58,587 bases of DNA, taken from NCBI GenBank assembly GCA_937858825.1, contig CALMAI010000005.1, positions 1-58,587 on the forward strand, in the 5' to 3' direction. This document shows positions 45,555 through 53,328 of this stretch, piece after piece (within the stretch, counting starts at the first letter, position 1; every line of letters begins with the position of its first letter). The notes below the pieces were generated by a model. That model did not search any database, had not been told where the DNA came from, and saw nothing but the letters and a program-made list of their open reading frames with translations. The position numbers and the translations under genes are program-made. Source of the DNA: an uncultured Candidatus Peregrinibacteria bacterium. GTDB taxonomy: Bacteria > Patescibacteriota > Gracilibacteria > UBA1369.

Positions 45555-47417
45555 CTAATTTTTATAGTCGCGCCCAAAACGTTTTTCCAACTCAGCCGCA
45601 GGAAGCCGGACCATTGTTGGCCGACCATGAGGGCAGGTATAAGGCAAATCCAGGGTCATCAACTTTTCGCACAGCGCTTCCATTTCGGCCATTTCCAAAG
45701 GATCACCAAACTTTACAGCACTTCTACACGCCGCATAAGTAAGAGCCTTCTCTTTCCGTGCCTGAAAATCTCCTTTCAGAGATTGATTATTCAAGTCATC
45801 CAAAATTCCCTGAATCAAAGAGGATGGATCCTCCTTCACCATGCTACTTGGAACACCATAAACAGAAAAAGTATTTCCTCCAAACGGTTCAATCTCAAAT
45901 CCAAGCCCTTTCAAAAGTTCCAGATTCTCTTCCAGAATCGACTTGTCCGAAAGCGACAACTCTAACTGAACCGGCATCAAAAGTGGCTGCGTCGAAATCT
46001 CTTTCTTCTCAAACTGGTCCAAAAGTTCGGTATAGCGGATCCGTTCATGCGCGGCATGCTGATCCAAAACCACCAGGTCCATGTTGGCATGCGCGCCTTC
46101 TCCAGGATTCTTACTCACCTGCTGACACACAATATACGATCGATTCATCTGCGCGAGTGGTATGAGTTCAACTGTCTCATCCCGAAGAGTTGCTTCCGGT
46201 TCAGATTGATCACTTTCTTGTTGGGGTAAGGATTCTTGGGCCGCCTCTTCCGGCGCATCTTTCAATACCAATGCTTCCTGTTTCACCGGTTCATAATTGG
46301 CAGGCTCATACACCGGTGGCGTCACATCCACTGATTTCAAAGTTTGGTGGTCACGTTCTCGCGGTTGCGAAAGTGTAGAAAAATCTTCAGGAATCTCTTC
46401 AACCGGAACATTGAAATCCGGAGCCAATACATGTTTCTCCAGTGCATGCTTGGTCGCCTGCACAAAAATTCTAAAAATTGCTTTCTCATCACTAAATCGT
46501 ACTTCCAGTTTTCGTGGATGAACATTCACGTCCACTAACTTTGGATCCACTTCCAAAAAGAGCACAAAAACAGGATGCCGATTGTTCGGTAGCAAAGAGT
46601 GGAAAGCTTGCTTCACCGCATAAGAAAGCACATAGGATTGGACCTCCCGCCCATTCACAAACAGATGTTGAGCCTTCCTATTTGCTCGCGCAATATCCGG
46701 CTTTCCAATAAATCCTTCCAGTCGCATTTGTGCATGACCATTAAAAACAGGAATCAGATTGTCCGCCACCTGCCGCCCCATCAAATCCCGAATCCGAACC
46801 TGTACATTTTCCGTCGCAGCCAGATCAAAGACGATCTTGTCATCGTGTACCAGTTTCATCGCCACACCTGGATTGGCCAAAGCAATCCCGGTTAAAAGAT
46901 CAACAATTGCCCGATACTCAGCAGCATCACTCTTAAGATATTTTTTCCGTACGGGAGTATTAAAAAACAGATCCCGTACCTCAATTTGCGTTCCTTCCGG
47001 GCATCCCAACTCTTTCATTTTCGTCATCCGCCCACCCTCATTCATCAAGAGCGAACCCTCCATCGCCCCCTCCTTTTTTGTCTCCACGATCATATCCGGA
47101 ACCGATGCAATACTCGCAACCGCTTCTCCTCGAAACCCAAACGTAAGAATATTTACCAGGTCATCCGCCGTCGAAATCTTGCTGGTGGCATGCCGCTCAA
47201 AACACAAAACCGCATCCTCTTTATCCATCCCTTTCCCATCATCAGTCACCCGCAAAAACGTATCTCCCCCACCATGAGCTTCCACAATAATCCGCTGCGC
47301 ACCAGCATCCAAAGAGTTCTCCACCAACTCCTTCACCACAGACGCCGGACGTTCCACCACCTCACCCGCCGCAATTTGGTTAATCAAATTTTCCGGAAGA
47401 ACTTTAATTGTTGGCAT
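45555..47417 (-). CDS. mutL: DNA mismatch repair protein MutL
   Basis: 620 residues. N-terminal GHKL ATPase: VKELVENSLDAGAQRI, DDGKGMDKED, ATSKISTADDL, GFRGEAVASIASV. The C-terminal domain carries endonuclease-type motifs DQHAAHERIRYTE, AACRSAVKFGD and CPHGRPTMVRL, indicating a nicking MutL as in Gram-positives rather than the E. coli type. In the first motif the final Glu of DQHAxxExxxxE is Thr with Glu one place later. The middle is an acidic Gln/Glu linker. It overlaps the mutS end by 14 bp and is last of the methionine-attenuated operon. Confidence 0.96.
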   Translation of the reverse strand: MPTIKVLPENLINQIAAGEVVERPASVVKELVENSLDAGAQRIIVEAHGGGDTFLRVTDDGKGMDKEDAVLCFERHATSKISTADDLVNILTFGFRGEAVASIASVPDMIVETKKEGAMEGSLLMNEGGRMTKMKELGCPEGTQIEVRDLFFNTPVRKKYLKSDAAEYRAIVDLLTGIALANPGVAMKLVHDDKIVFDLAATENVQVRIRDLMGRQVADNLIPVFNGHAQMRLEGFIGKPDIARANRKAQHLFVNGREVQSYVLSYAVKQAFHSLLPNNRHPVFVLFLEVDPKLVDVNVHPRKLEVRFSDEKAIFRIFVQATKHALEKHVLAPDFNVPVEEIPEDFSTLSQPRERDHQTLKSVDVTPPVYEPANYEPVKQEALVLKDAPEEAAQESLPQQESDQSEPEATLRDETVELIPLAQMNRSYIVCQQVSKNPGEGAHANMDLVVLDQHAAHERIRYTELLDQFEKKEISTQPLLMPVQLELSLSDKSILEENLELLKGLGFEIEPFGGNTFSVYGVPSSMVKEDPSSLIQGILDDLNNQSLKGDFQARKEKALTYAACRSAVKFGDPLEMAEMEALCEKLMTLDLPYTCPHGRPTMVRLPAAELEKRFGRDYKN

Positions 47418-49935
47418 GTTTCAATTCATGAAGTTTTTTCAGCGCCTCCATCGGCGTCATGTTGTCGGTGTCGATAGCATCGATCTCTTTTTGAAGAGGG
47501 TTATGATCGCGTTCGCGATCATCCTGAAACAGCATCGACTGTGTTTGTGCAGGCCGAGAGGCGAGTTCTTTCTGCACCGCTTGTTCATGGGATCCTTCTT
47601 CAAGGTCTTGCAAAATCTGCCCGGCCCGAGCGATCACATCTGTTGGCAAACCAGCCAGTTTGGCCACTTCGATTCCATAACTTTTGTCCACACCGCCCTT
47701 CAGCACTTTGTATAAAAACACTACACCTTCTTCCGCATTTTCCTTTACCGCGACCGAGTAATTCACCGCATGTTCCAGCTTGTCGGCCAAGGCAATCAAT
47801 TCATGATAGTGCGTTGCAAACAGCGTTTTCGCACCAATCGAATCGTGCAAATATTCCAAAATCGACCAGGCAATGCTCATACCATCGTAGGTAGAAGTTC
47901 CCCGACCGATCTCATCCAGTATCACCAGACTTTTCTCAGTCGCCGAAGCAAGAATGTCTGCGGTTTCCTGCATTTCCACCATAAACGTACTCTGCCCGCG
48001 CACCAAATTATCCGACGCTCCAACGCGTGTAAAAATCCGATCCACCATACCAATCTCGGCAGCCTCTGCAGGCACAAAACAGCCGATTTGCGCCATGAGC
48101 ACAATCAACGCGACCTGACGGAGGTACGTCGACTTCCCACCCATATTCGGCCCCGTAATAAGCTGTACACGCTCTCCTGAGTTCAGGAGAGCGGTATCAT
48201 TTGGCACAAACCGTGCGGCAAAACTCATCTCTTCCACCACCGGATGCCGGCCATTCACAATATTCAGGTCTCCATCAGCCTTCACGGTTGGCTTGCAATA
48301 GCGATTCATAAGTGCCGCCGCCGCGAAACTTTGCAGCACATCCAGGAGCGCCAACTTCTTCGCCGTTTTCTGAATCCGATCTTTCTCTGCCACAACCTGG
48401 GCTCGAACTTCCGCAAAAAGTTGTTGTTCCAACGCCACAATTTTCTCTTCCGCGCCCAAAACTTTCTCTTCGTACTCCTTCAATTCGGGAGTGATGTAGC
48501 GCTCCGCGTTCACCAAAGTCTGTTTACGAATCCACGTTTCCGGAACCTTGCTCACATGCGATTTTGAAACCTCCAGGTAGTAGCCAAAGACCTTGTTGTA
48601 ACGCACTTTCAAGTTACTGATACCAGTTCGCGCAATCTCTTCCTGCTGCATTTTTTGAATGTAGGATTTTCCTTCGCGGCTGATTTTTTTCAACTCATCC
48701 AGTTCGGTGTGGTATCCATCGGCAATCACACCACCATCGTTAAAAGTAAGAGGAGGTTCCTCCACAATCGCTTTTTCAATGAGCGTAACGATGTCAGAAA
48801 GGGGATCGATGCCGTCCCGGATGCCAGCAAGGAGTTCGGTTTTCGCACCTTTTCCATCGGACGACGCGCTCAAAAGTTGTTGGATAGTAGGGATCTGTTG
48901 CAGCGACTGTTTGAGTGCTGCGAGGTCGCGCGCGCTGCCCCGATTCATCGAAAGCCGCGCCAGCAATCGCTCCATATCCAAAATAGACCCCAGAACGCCA
49001 CGCACATCCTCCGCCAGCGCGCGCTCCTTCACCAACTCTTCAACCGCGTCCAATCGCCGAGCCACCTGCCCAGCATCCACCAATGGATGCGTCAAAAAAT
49101 ACCGCAATAAGCGCCCACCCATTGCTGTTTCCGTTTTATCAATCACCCACAACAACGACCCCTCTTTTTTCCCTTCCCGCAACGTTTCCATTAACTCCAA
49201 ATTCTTTAAAGTCGCCTCATCCAGTGCCATAAAATCAATCTCATCAGCTTCCCCAACCACCATATGATCCAAATTGGTTTTCTGTGTCTCTTTCAAATAG
49301 TCCATCAAAAACTCTTCCACTTTCTCTGCCTCGCTCGCATGCCCAAAAACAAAAACATCACGCATCCGCTTCAAACTATCAACCCAATCGCTCTCCAATT
49401 CGGCCGCACTCACCACCAGCTCGCTCGGCCCCAACCGCTGGAGCTCCGCTCCCAGCGCCTTCACATCAGCCACTCTCACTATTCCAAACTCACCAGTCGT
49501 CACATCGGCAAACGCCAGCGCAAACCCGCCACCAATTTCCATAACCGCAGCAACATAATTACTCTTTTTTGCATCCAAAACCTTTTCATCAAGCGTCGTT
49601 CCCGGTGTCACAATCCGTGTTACCTCGCGCTGAACAATTCCCGGTTCACTCGGGTCAGAAACCTGATCGCAAATCGCCACCTTTTTTCCAAGCTTCGTTA
49701 ATTTCGCAATGTATCCCTCTGCCGCATGGTGTGGAACCCCACACATTGGCACTCGCGTTTCCCCCTTACCCCGACCGGTCAACGTTAATCCCAAAAGCTT
49801 TGCTGTTTCTTCAGCATCATCAAAAAACAGTTCATAAAAATCACCCAACCGGAAAAACAACAAACACCCTTCATGCTCAGCCTTAATAGCCAAATACTGC
49901 TTCATCATCGGTGTCAATTTCCCATCACTAGCCAT
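47404..49935 (-). CDS. mutS: DNA mismatch repair protein MutS
   Basis: 843 residues, close to the 853 of E. coli. Mismatch-reading motif in domain I, LGDFYELFFDDA, with the Phe-x-Glu pair. Walker A GPNMGGKSTYLRQ, Walker B region LVILDEIGRGTSTYDG, and the HTH contact segment at the end. The C-terminal DNNMTPMEALKKLHELK-like tail is the tetramer region and is short. The start overlaps the upstream gene by 8 bp, so it is translated from the same mRNA as the methyltransferase gene. Confidence 0.97.
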   Translation of the reverse strand: MASDGKLTPMMKQYLAIKAEHEGCLLFFRLGDFYELFFDDAEETAKLLGLTLTGRGKGETRVPMCGVPHHAAEGYIAKLTKLGKKVAICDQVSDPSEPGIVQREVTRIVTPGTTLDEKVLDAKKSNYVAAVMEIGGGFALAFADVTTGEFGIVRVADVKALGAELQRLGPSELVVSAAELESDWVDSLKRMRDVFVFGHASEAEKVEEFLMDYLKETQKTNLDHMVVGEADEIDFMALDEATLKNLELMETLREGKKEGSLLWVIDKTETAMGGRLLRYFLTHPLVDAGQVARRLDAVEELVKERALAEDVRGVLGSILDMERLLARLSMNRGSARDLAALKQSLQQIPTIQQLLSASSDGKGAKTELLAGIRDGIDPLSDIVTLIEKAIVEEPPLTFNDGGVIADGYHTELDELKKISREGKSYIQKMQQEEIARTGISNLKVRYNKVFGYYLEVSKSHVSKVPETWIRKQTLVNAERYITPELKEYEEKVLGAEEKIVALEQQLFAEVRAQVVAEKDRIQKTAKKLALLDVLQSFAAAALMNRYCKPTVKADGDLNIVNGRHPVVEEMSFAARFVPNDTALLNSGERVQLITGPNMGGKSTYLRQVALIVLMAQIGCFVPAEAAEIGMVDRIFTRVGASDNLVRGQSTFMVEMQETADILASATEKSLVILDEIGRGTSTYDGMSIAWSILEYLHDSIGAKTLFATHYHELIALADKLEHAVNYSVAVKENAEEGVVFLYKVLKGGVDKSYGIEVAKLAGLPTDVIARAGQILQDLEEGSHEQAVQKELASRPAQTQSMLFQDDRERDHNPLQKEIDAIDTDNMTPMEALKKLHELKHANN

Positions 49936-50257
49936 TCAAGTTCAATAAAGGATACACATCAATCGCCGGCTCTTCATACGGATGGGCAGCCTTCACCGCT
50001 TCCATCACTCGGGCCAAATCCTCCCGACTGCACACTGTTTCAATCCGCTCCTCCTCAACTTCTTCCACTTTTCCAACCTCTCCTACAAACGGCTTCGCGC
50101 CATCCATTGGCTTAAACCGTCCCACCCCTTTTGTACTAAACGAACACGAACCATACATCCCCATCTTTCCAGCCCCACTTACAGCCAATGCTTCTCGCAC
50201 CAAGTCAGCATGCGTCACCGGAACATACACCACAAATTTCACATAAGAAAATTCCAT
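49928..50257 (-). CDS. YqfO/COG3323-like small protein (NIF3 insert-domain family)
   Basis: 109 residues from ATG 50257; the earlier frame start overlaps the preceding gene. VKFVVYVPVTHADLVREALAVSGAGKMGMYGSCSFSTKG, then FKPMDGAKPFVG, EERIETVC and AHPYEEPAIDVYPL match the stand-alone form of the domain inserted in NIF3/YqfO proteins, which resembles CutA/PII folds. Function unknown; metal or nucleotide sensing has been suggested for related folds. It lies 10 bp after the methyltransferase gene and overlaps mutS by 8 bp. Confidence 0.83.
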   Translation of the reverse strand: MEFSYVKFVVYVPVTHADLVREALAVSGAGKMGMYGSCSFSTKGVGRFKPMDGAKPFVGEVGKVEEVEEERIETVCSREDLARVMEAVKAAHPYEEPAIDVYPLLNLNG

Positions 50258-50267
50258 AGCAGTGGCA

Positions 50268-51218
50268 TCATAAAGAATGCCACTCAAAATGACAATCATT
50301 CTGGGGAACGGCCGAAATGTGGCTTACACTCTCATGATCATGGCCGCAACATCCACCCACAATCGACAGATTAAACCGCTTGGCTAAAAAGCGCAGATAC
50401 TGCCCGACACTTTTAGGATCCTCCACTTTCTGTACACCATCACTCCCACATAACTCTCGTGGATCAGCCGACGAAGCATTCGGATAGCAGGCAATCACTC
50501 TTCCCAAATCCTCTGTTGAAGCAAATGCATGAGTCAGTCCCTCAATTGGACAGCAGTTAAAAGAATAACCGACCACTGTTTGTCCACTCGCATCATCAAC
50601 AGCCTTAATAGCATCGCGCACACTCTCTCCACTCAAAAGACGTCCATCCCGATCAATAATAAAACTAATCACCGTTGGCACATAAGGCGCGGCAGCCTGT
50701 CCAATCCCCACAGCCTCTTCAATTGTAGCAATCGTTTCAAACCAGAGCACATCGGCATCACTCTTTTCAAATCCCTGCACTTGTAATTCATGAAAATCTT
50801 TCGCCAAACCACGATCAGGAGCCTCTTCCGGCTTATAACAATCACCATACGGACCCACACTCAAACTCAAAGCCTTCAATACAGCATCCCGCGCATAAGA
50901 CCTTACTCCCTGGAGCATTGCATTTTGTTGCCCAACAATCGCCTCTTCATACAACCGCCGTTCACCTTCATGCAAAAGTCCCCGCAAACCAAAAGCATTA
51001 ATGGTCGCGACTCGTGCGCCAGCATCAATATACTCACCAGCCACTCTCGCAATCGCATCCCGAGCCTTCTGGCTTGTCAGCACTGCTGTTGGAGCCACGA
51101 TATCCGGATTACCAATCTCTGCCCCAATCTGCTCAAGCCGCGTTCCATACGGCCCAAACAAAGTACTGCACTCCTGCGACCCACCATTGACGCCCAAAAC
51201 AAGATTATTCCCTGTCAT
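50268..51218 (-). CDS. Homocysteine S-methyltransferase family protein
   Basis: 316 residues, TIM barrel of the MmuM/BHMT family, making methionine from homocysteine and a methyl donor (S-methylmethionine, AdoMet or betaine; not decided). Zinc ligands are in YSFNCCPIEGL and the C-terminal IVGGCCGHDHES. Other family motifs are AGARVATINAF, SLSVGPYGDC, VLWFETIATIEEA and YPNASSAD. It is first of the operon with yqfO-like, mutS and mutL. It is preceded by a methionine leader-peptide attenuator, which independently supports a methionine role. Confidence 0.9.
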   Translation of the reverse strand: MTGNNLVLGVNGGSQECSTLFGPYGTRLEQIGAEIGNPDIVAPTAVLTSQKARDAIARVAGEYIDAGARVATINAFGLRGLLHEGERRLYEEAIVGQQNAMLQGVRSYARDAVLKALSLSVGPYGDCYKPEEAPDRGLAKDFHELQVQGFEKSDADVLWFETIATIEEAVGIGQAAAPYVPTVISFIIDRDGRLLSGESVRDAIKAVDDASGQTVVGYSFNCCPIEGLTHAFASTEDLGRVIACYPNASSADPRELCGSDGVQKVEDPKSVGQYLRFLAKRFNLSIVGGCCGHDHESVSHISAVPQNDCHFEWHSL

Positions 51219-51240
51219 GATAAAAAGTTAAAATGTTAAG

Positions 51241-51270
51241 AAAAAAGCCCTCGCGTGTGCGAAGGCTTTT
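51241..51270 (-). terminator. Attenuator terminator in front of the homocysteine methyltransferase gene
   Basis: On the minus strand AAAAGCCTTCGC (51270-51259) pairs with GCGAGGGCTTTT (51254-51243) over 12 bp with one G-U pair around an ACAC loop. U6 follows at 51246-51241. It lies 20 nt past the leader stop and 22 nt before the gene. Confidence 0.9.
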
Positions 51271-51312
51271 GGAGTTGTATGATCAGTTTCTACCAAACAA
51301 CCGGCCTTCGCA
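51258..51312 (-). promoter_or_regulatory. Antiterminator pairing of the methionine attenuator
   Basis: TGCGAAGGC within the leader codons (51312-51304) is perfectly complementary over 9 bp to GCCTTCGCA (51266-51258), which is the 5' arm of the terminator. The two structures exclude each other. A ribosome stalled at the Met codons leaves the first arm free, while one at the stop codon would cover it. Confidence 0.85.
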
Positions 51313-51385
51313 GCGAAAGCATCATCATAGACATCATCATTGACGAAGTTTGTTGCAAGCCGTTTTGTTGGGCAAAAGTTTTCAT
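51290..51385 (-). CDS. Methionine-rich leader peptide
   Basis: A 31-codon reading frame, ATG at 51385, TAG at 51292-51290. It begins MKTFAQQNGLQQ, then SSMMMSMMMLSL, so six of seven consecutive codons at positions 16-22 are Met, and ends RRPVVW. There is no known protein family, as expected for an attenuator leader. The promoter places the transcript start at or within a few bases of the ATG, so the leader peptide mRNA would be leaderless. It is the sensor part of the attenuator of the methyltransferase operon. Confidence 0.87.
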   Translation of the reverse strand: MKTFAQQNGLQQTSSMMMSMMMLSLRRPVVW

Positions 51386-51392
51386 TGGTCCG

Positions 51393-51420
51393 ATTATATC
51401 TGGATAAAGCTGAGAGTCAA
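51393..51420 (-). promoter_or_regulatory. Promoter of the methionine leader and methyltransferase-mutSL operon
   Basis: TTGACT (51420-51415), a 16-bp spacer, and TATAAT (51398-51393) on the minus strand, among the best promoters in the window. Only 7 nt separate the -10 box from the leader ATG. Confidence 0.8.
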
Positions 51421-51430
51421 TAAATCCAAT

Positions 51431-51949
51431 CTAGAGCGACACTAAAACCATCTCAATAAGGGCTTTTGCAGATTCGATTTTGTCCTCTTCAGTCATCATG
51501 GCACTTTCAACATTCACATTCACCCAAATGTCATCCTGGTAAGCATCCCCATTCACAGTGTCATTGAATACAAGTCCAACGCTTCCATCTCCAAGATCAT
51601 CAAAGTCGGCAAGTCGATACTCATCGACGACACTTTCCGCATTCATGGTATGAGTGTCAGCCGCATCAGATCCCTTTTCTGCCATAATCGTCACCTGCAC
51701 GCCACCGCCAGAATACTGACAGGTGAGAGGTGGTTGATCTTCCGGGCTTATAACATCAATGGACATTGTCTGGCGAACAAAATCGCCAACAATACGAGGT
51801 GAAATAATGTCACAAAGAGAATTTCGTGCCTCAGGGCTCTGTTCTGTTATAGGTTGATTAGTCAGTGATATACTTGGATTTTCTGATGGAGAACCCCCAC
51901 ACCCGGCAAGGAAAAGGGAAGTGAGAAGAAGAAGAGAAAGGCGTTTCAT
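51431..51949 (-). CDS. Putative lipoprotein of unknown function
   Basis: 172 residues. A clear lipoprotein signal peptide ends at the lipobox LAGC (about 14-17), so the mature protein starts with lipid-modified Cys. LCDIISPRIVGDFV, and later LTCQYSGGGVQVTIM, recall DUF3558-type lipoproteins of actinobacteria with two conserved Cys, but I am not sure. The C-terminal part is acidic. It follows the two paralogous membrane protein genes with an 11-bp gap, so the three form one unit. Confidence 0.8.
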   Translation of the reverse strand: MKRLSLLLLTSLFLAGCGGSPSENPSISLTNQPITEQSPEARNSLCDIISPRIVGDFVRQTMSIDVISPEDQPPLTCQYSGGGVQVTIMAEKGSDAADTHTMNAESVVDEYRLADFDDLGDGSVGLVFNDTVNGDAYQDDIWVNVNVESAMMTEEDKIESAKALIEMVLVSL

Positions 51950-51960
51950 AGGAAAAAGTT

Positions 51961-52536
51961 TTAAGAAACAAGGTGAATAATATAGAAACCGAGAGCCACA
52001 CCAACAGCAGCAGCTATAAAATGAAGTATCTGCAAAAAGTTATAAGACTCAATCCATAAACCTTCATATCCGGTTTCATCTTTGAAAATTTTTGGAAGGT
52101 CACGACGAATAAACCAAAGCGGAGCTGCTCCAAAAAATCCAAACATAGCCGCCATAAAAAAGAGCGGCCAGGTAGATTCACCATTTGGTGAAGGATTCAG
52201 GCCTGCCTGCAAAAATGTCCATGCAGATCCTAAAAAGGCTATCGGCCAAAGAGCCATAATCCAGTTAGGACCTTTTCGTAAACGAAAAACAAGATAAAGA
52301 AAAATCCCAATCATAAGCCCAATAATACCAATAGGCGCGAGTATTAAGGTATTATCCGGACACGGAACAGCAATTTCATAAGGACCTCCTTCAGCACAAT
52401 AACCTCCAATAGCAATAACCCCACGGAATAATTCATTCAAAACAATCAAACTCATAAACAGGCTCACCAACCCAAGAAACATCAATACCGCACGGCCAAA
52501 CTTTCGCGATTGATGATTTTTCTGAGCATCATCCAT
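51961..52536 (-). CDS. Membrane protein with GGYCAEGGPY/PCPDN loop, copy 1
   Basis: 191 residues, five predicted helices. The first extracytoplasmic loop has GGYCAEGGPYEIAVPCPDN (about 45-63) with two Cys, also found in actinobacterial membrane proteins of unknown function. The closest relative is the next gene upstream. Second gene of a three-gene unit ending in a lipoprotein. Confidence 0.78.
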   Translation of the reverse strand: MDDAQKNHQSRKFGRAVLMFLGLVSLFMSLIVLNELFRGVIAIGGYCAEGGPYEIAVPCPDNTLILAPIGIIGLMIGIFLYLVFRLRKGPNWIMALWPIAFLGSAWTFLQAGLNPSPNGESTWPLFFMAAMFGFFGAAPLWFIRRDLPKIFKDETGYEGLWIESYNFLQILHFIAAAVGVALGFYIIHLVS

Positions 52537-52552
52537 GAGAAAAAATGAAAAA

Positions 52553-53149
52553 TTAAGAAAGTGATTGAATCAAAAATTGAGCGAGGAAAAAGCCAACAAG
52601 AACAGATCCAAAGTGCAGAGCCAGCAAAAAATTCCGCGATTCCAAACCAGATTCGGGTGCTTTAATTCCCTCTTTTTCACGTCCAAAAAGCGGATGAGGC
52701 AGACCACCGCTTCCAATCAAAAGGAGCGGCGCAAATCCCATCAAACCAAAAAGAACCGCACAAATAATCCATCCCCATGCAATCCCACTCCCATCTGGCG
52801 GATAAATACTGAACTCAACAAAATTCCAACCAAGACTCAAAAAAAGCGCGGACCACCAGAGCATAGTCCAGTCAGGTCCATTCTTGGCCCGATTCCCCAT
52901 ATAAACAAATAGCCCAATAATCATAGTGAAAATAGAGATGGGCGTCAGCAATGCAACATTGTCTGGGCACGGAGTCGCAATAACATATGGTCCACCCTCT
53001 GCACAATAACCTCCAACCGCCATCACAGCACGCATCATGAAATAGATCAGCGTGAGCCCGAACGCTGTAGCCACAAGACCAATACTCGCCCACAAAGCAT
53101 TACTTGGAGTAAACGTTTCTCGTTGATTGTGCGGTTCCGGAAAATTCAT
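52553..53149 (-). CDS. Membrane protein with GGYCAEGGPY/PCPDN loop, copy 2
   Basis: 198 residues with the same layout as the neighbouring paralogue: helix, loop GGYCAEGGPYVIATPCPDN, four further helices, and SRNFLLALHFGSVLVGF near the end like SYNFLQILHFIAAAVGV in the other copy. A longer hydrophilic insertion (LFGREKEGIKAPESGLE) is present. A 7-bp inverted repeat TCATGCT/AGCATGA lies upstream at 53168-53193. Confidence 0.78.
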   Translation of the reverse strand: MNFPEPHNQRETFTPSNALWASIGLVATAFGLTLIYFMMRAVMAVGGYCAEGGPYVIATPCPDNVALLTPISIFTMIIGLFVYMGNRAKNGPDWTMLWWSALFLSLGWNFVEFSIYPPDGSGIAWGWIICAVLFGLMGFAPLLLIGSGGLPHPLFGREKEGIKAPESGLESRNFLLALHFGSVLVGFFLAQFLIQSLS

Positions 53150-53328
53150 GCTAAAAATGCAAAAAGGTCATGCTGAAAGCAAGTCTAGCATGAACTCCAA
53201 GCATGGTAAAAGCGGAAGAGATCTGGTGAACTACCGATTCACAACCGGCTCACTCACACAGGTTTGCAACTCTCCTCCAATTTTTTGCAAAATAGCACCA
53301 ACAGCTTTTCATTTTCTCAATAATATTC

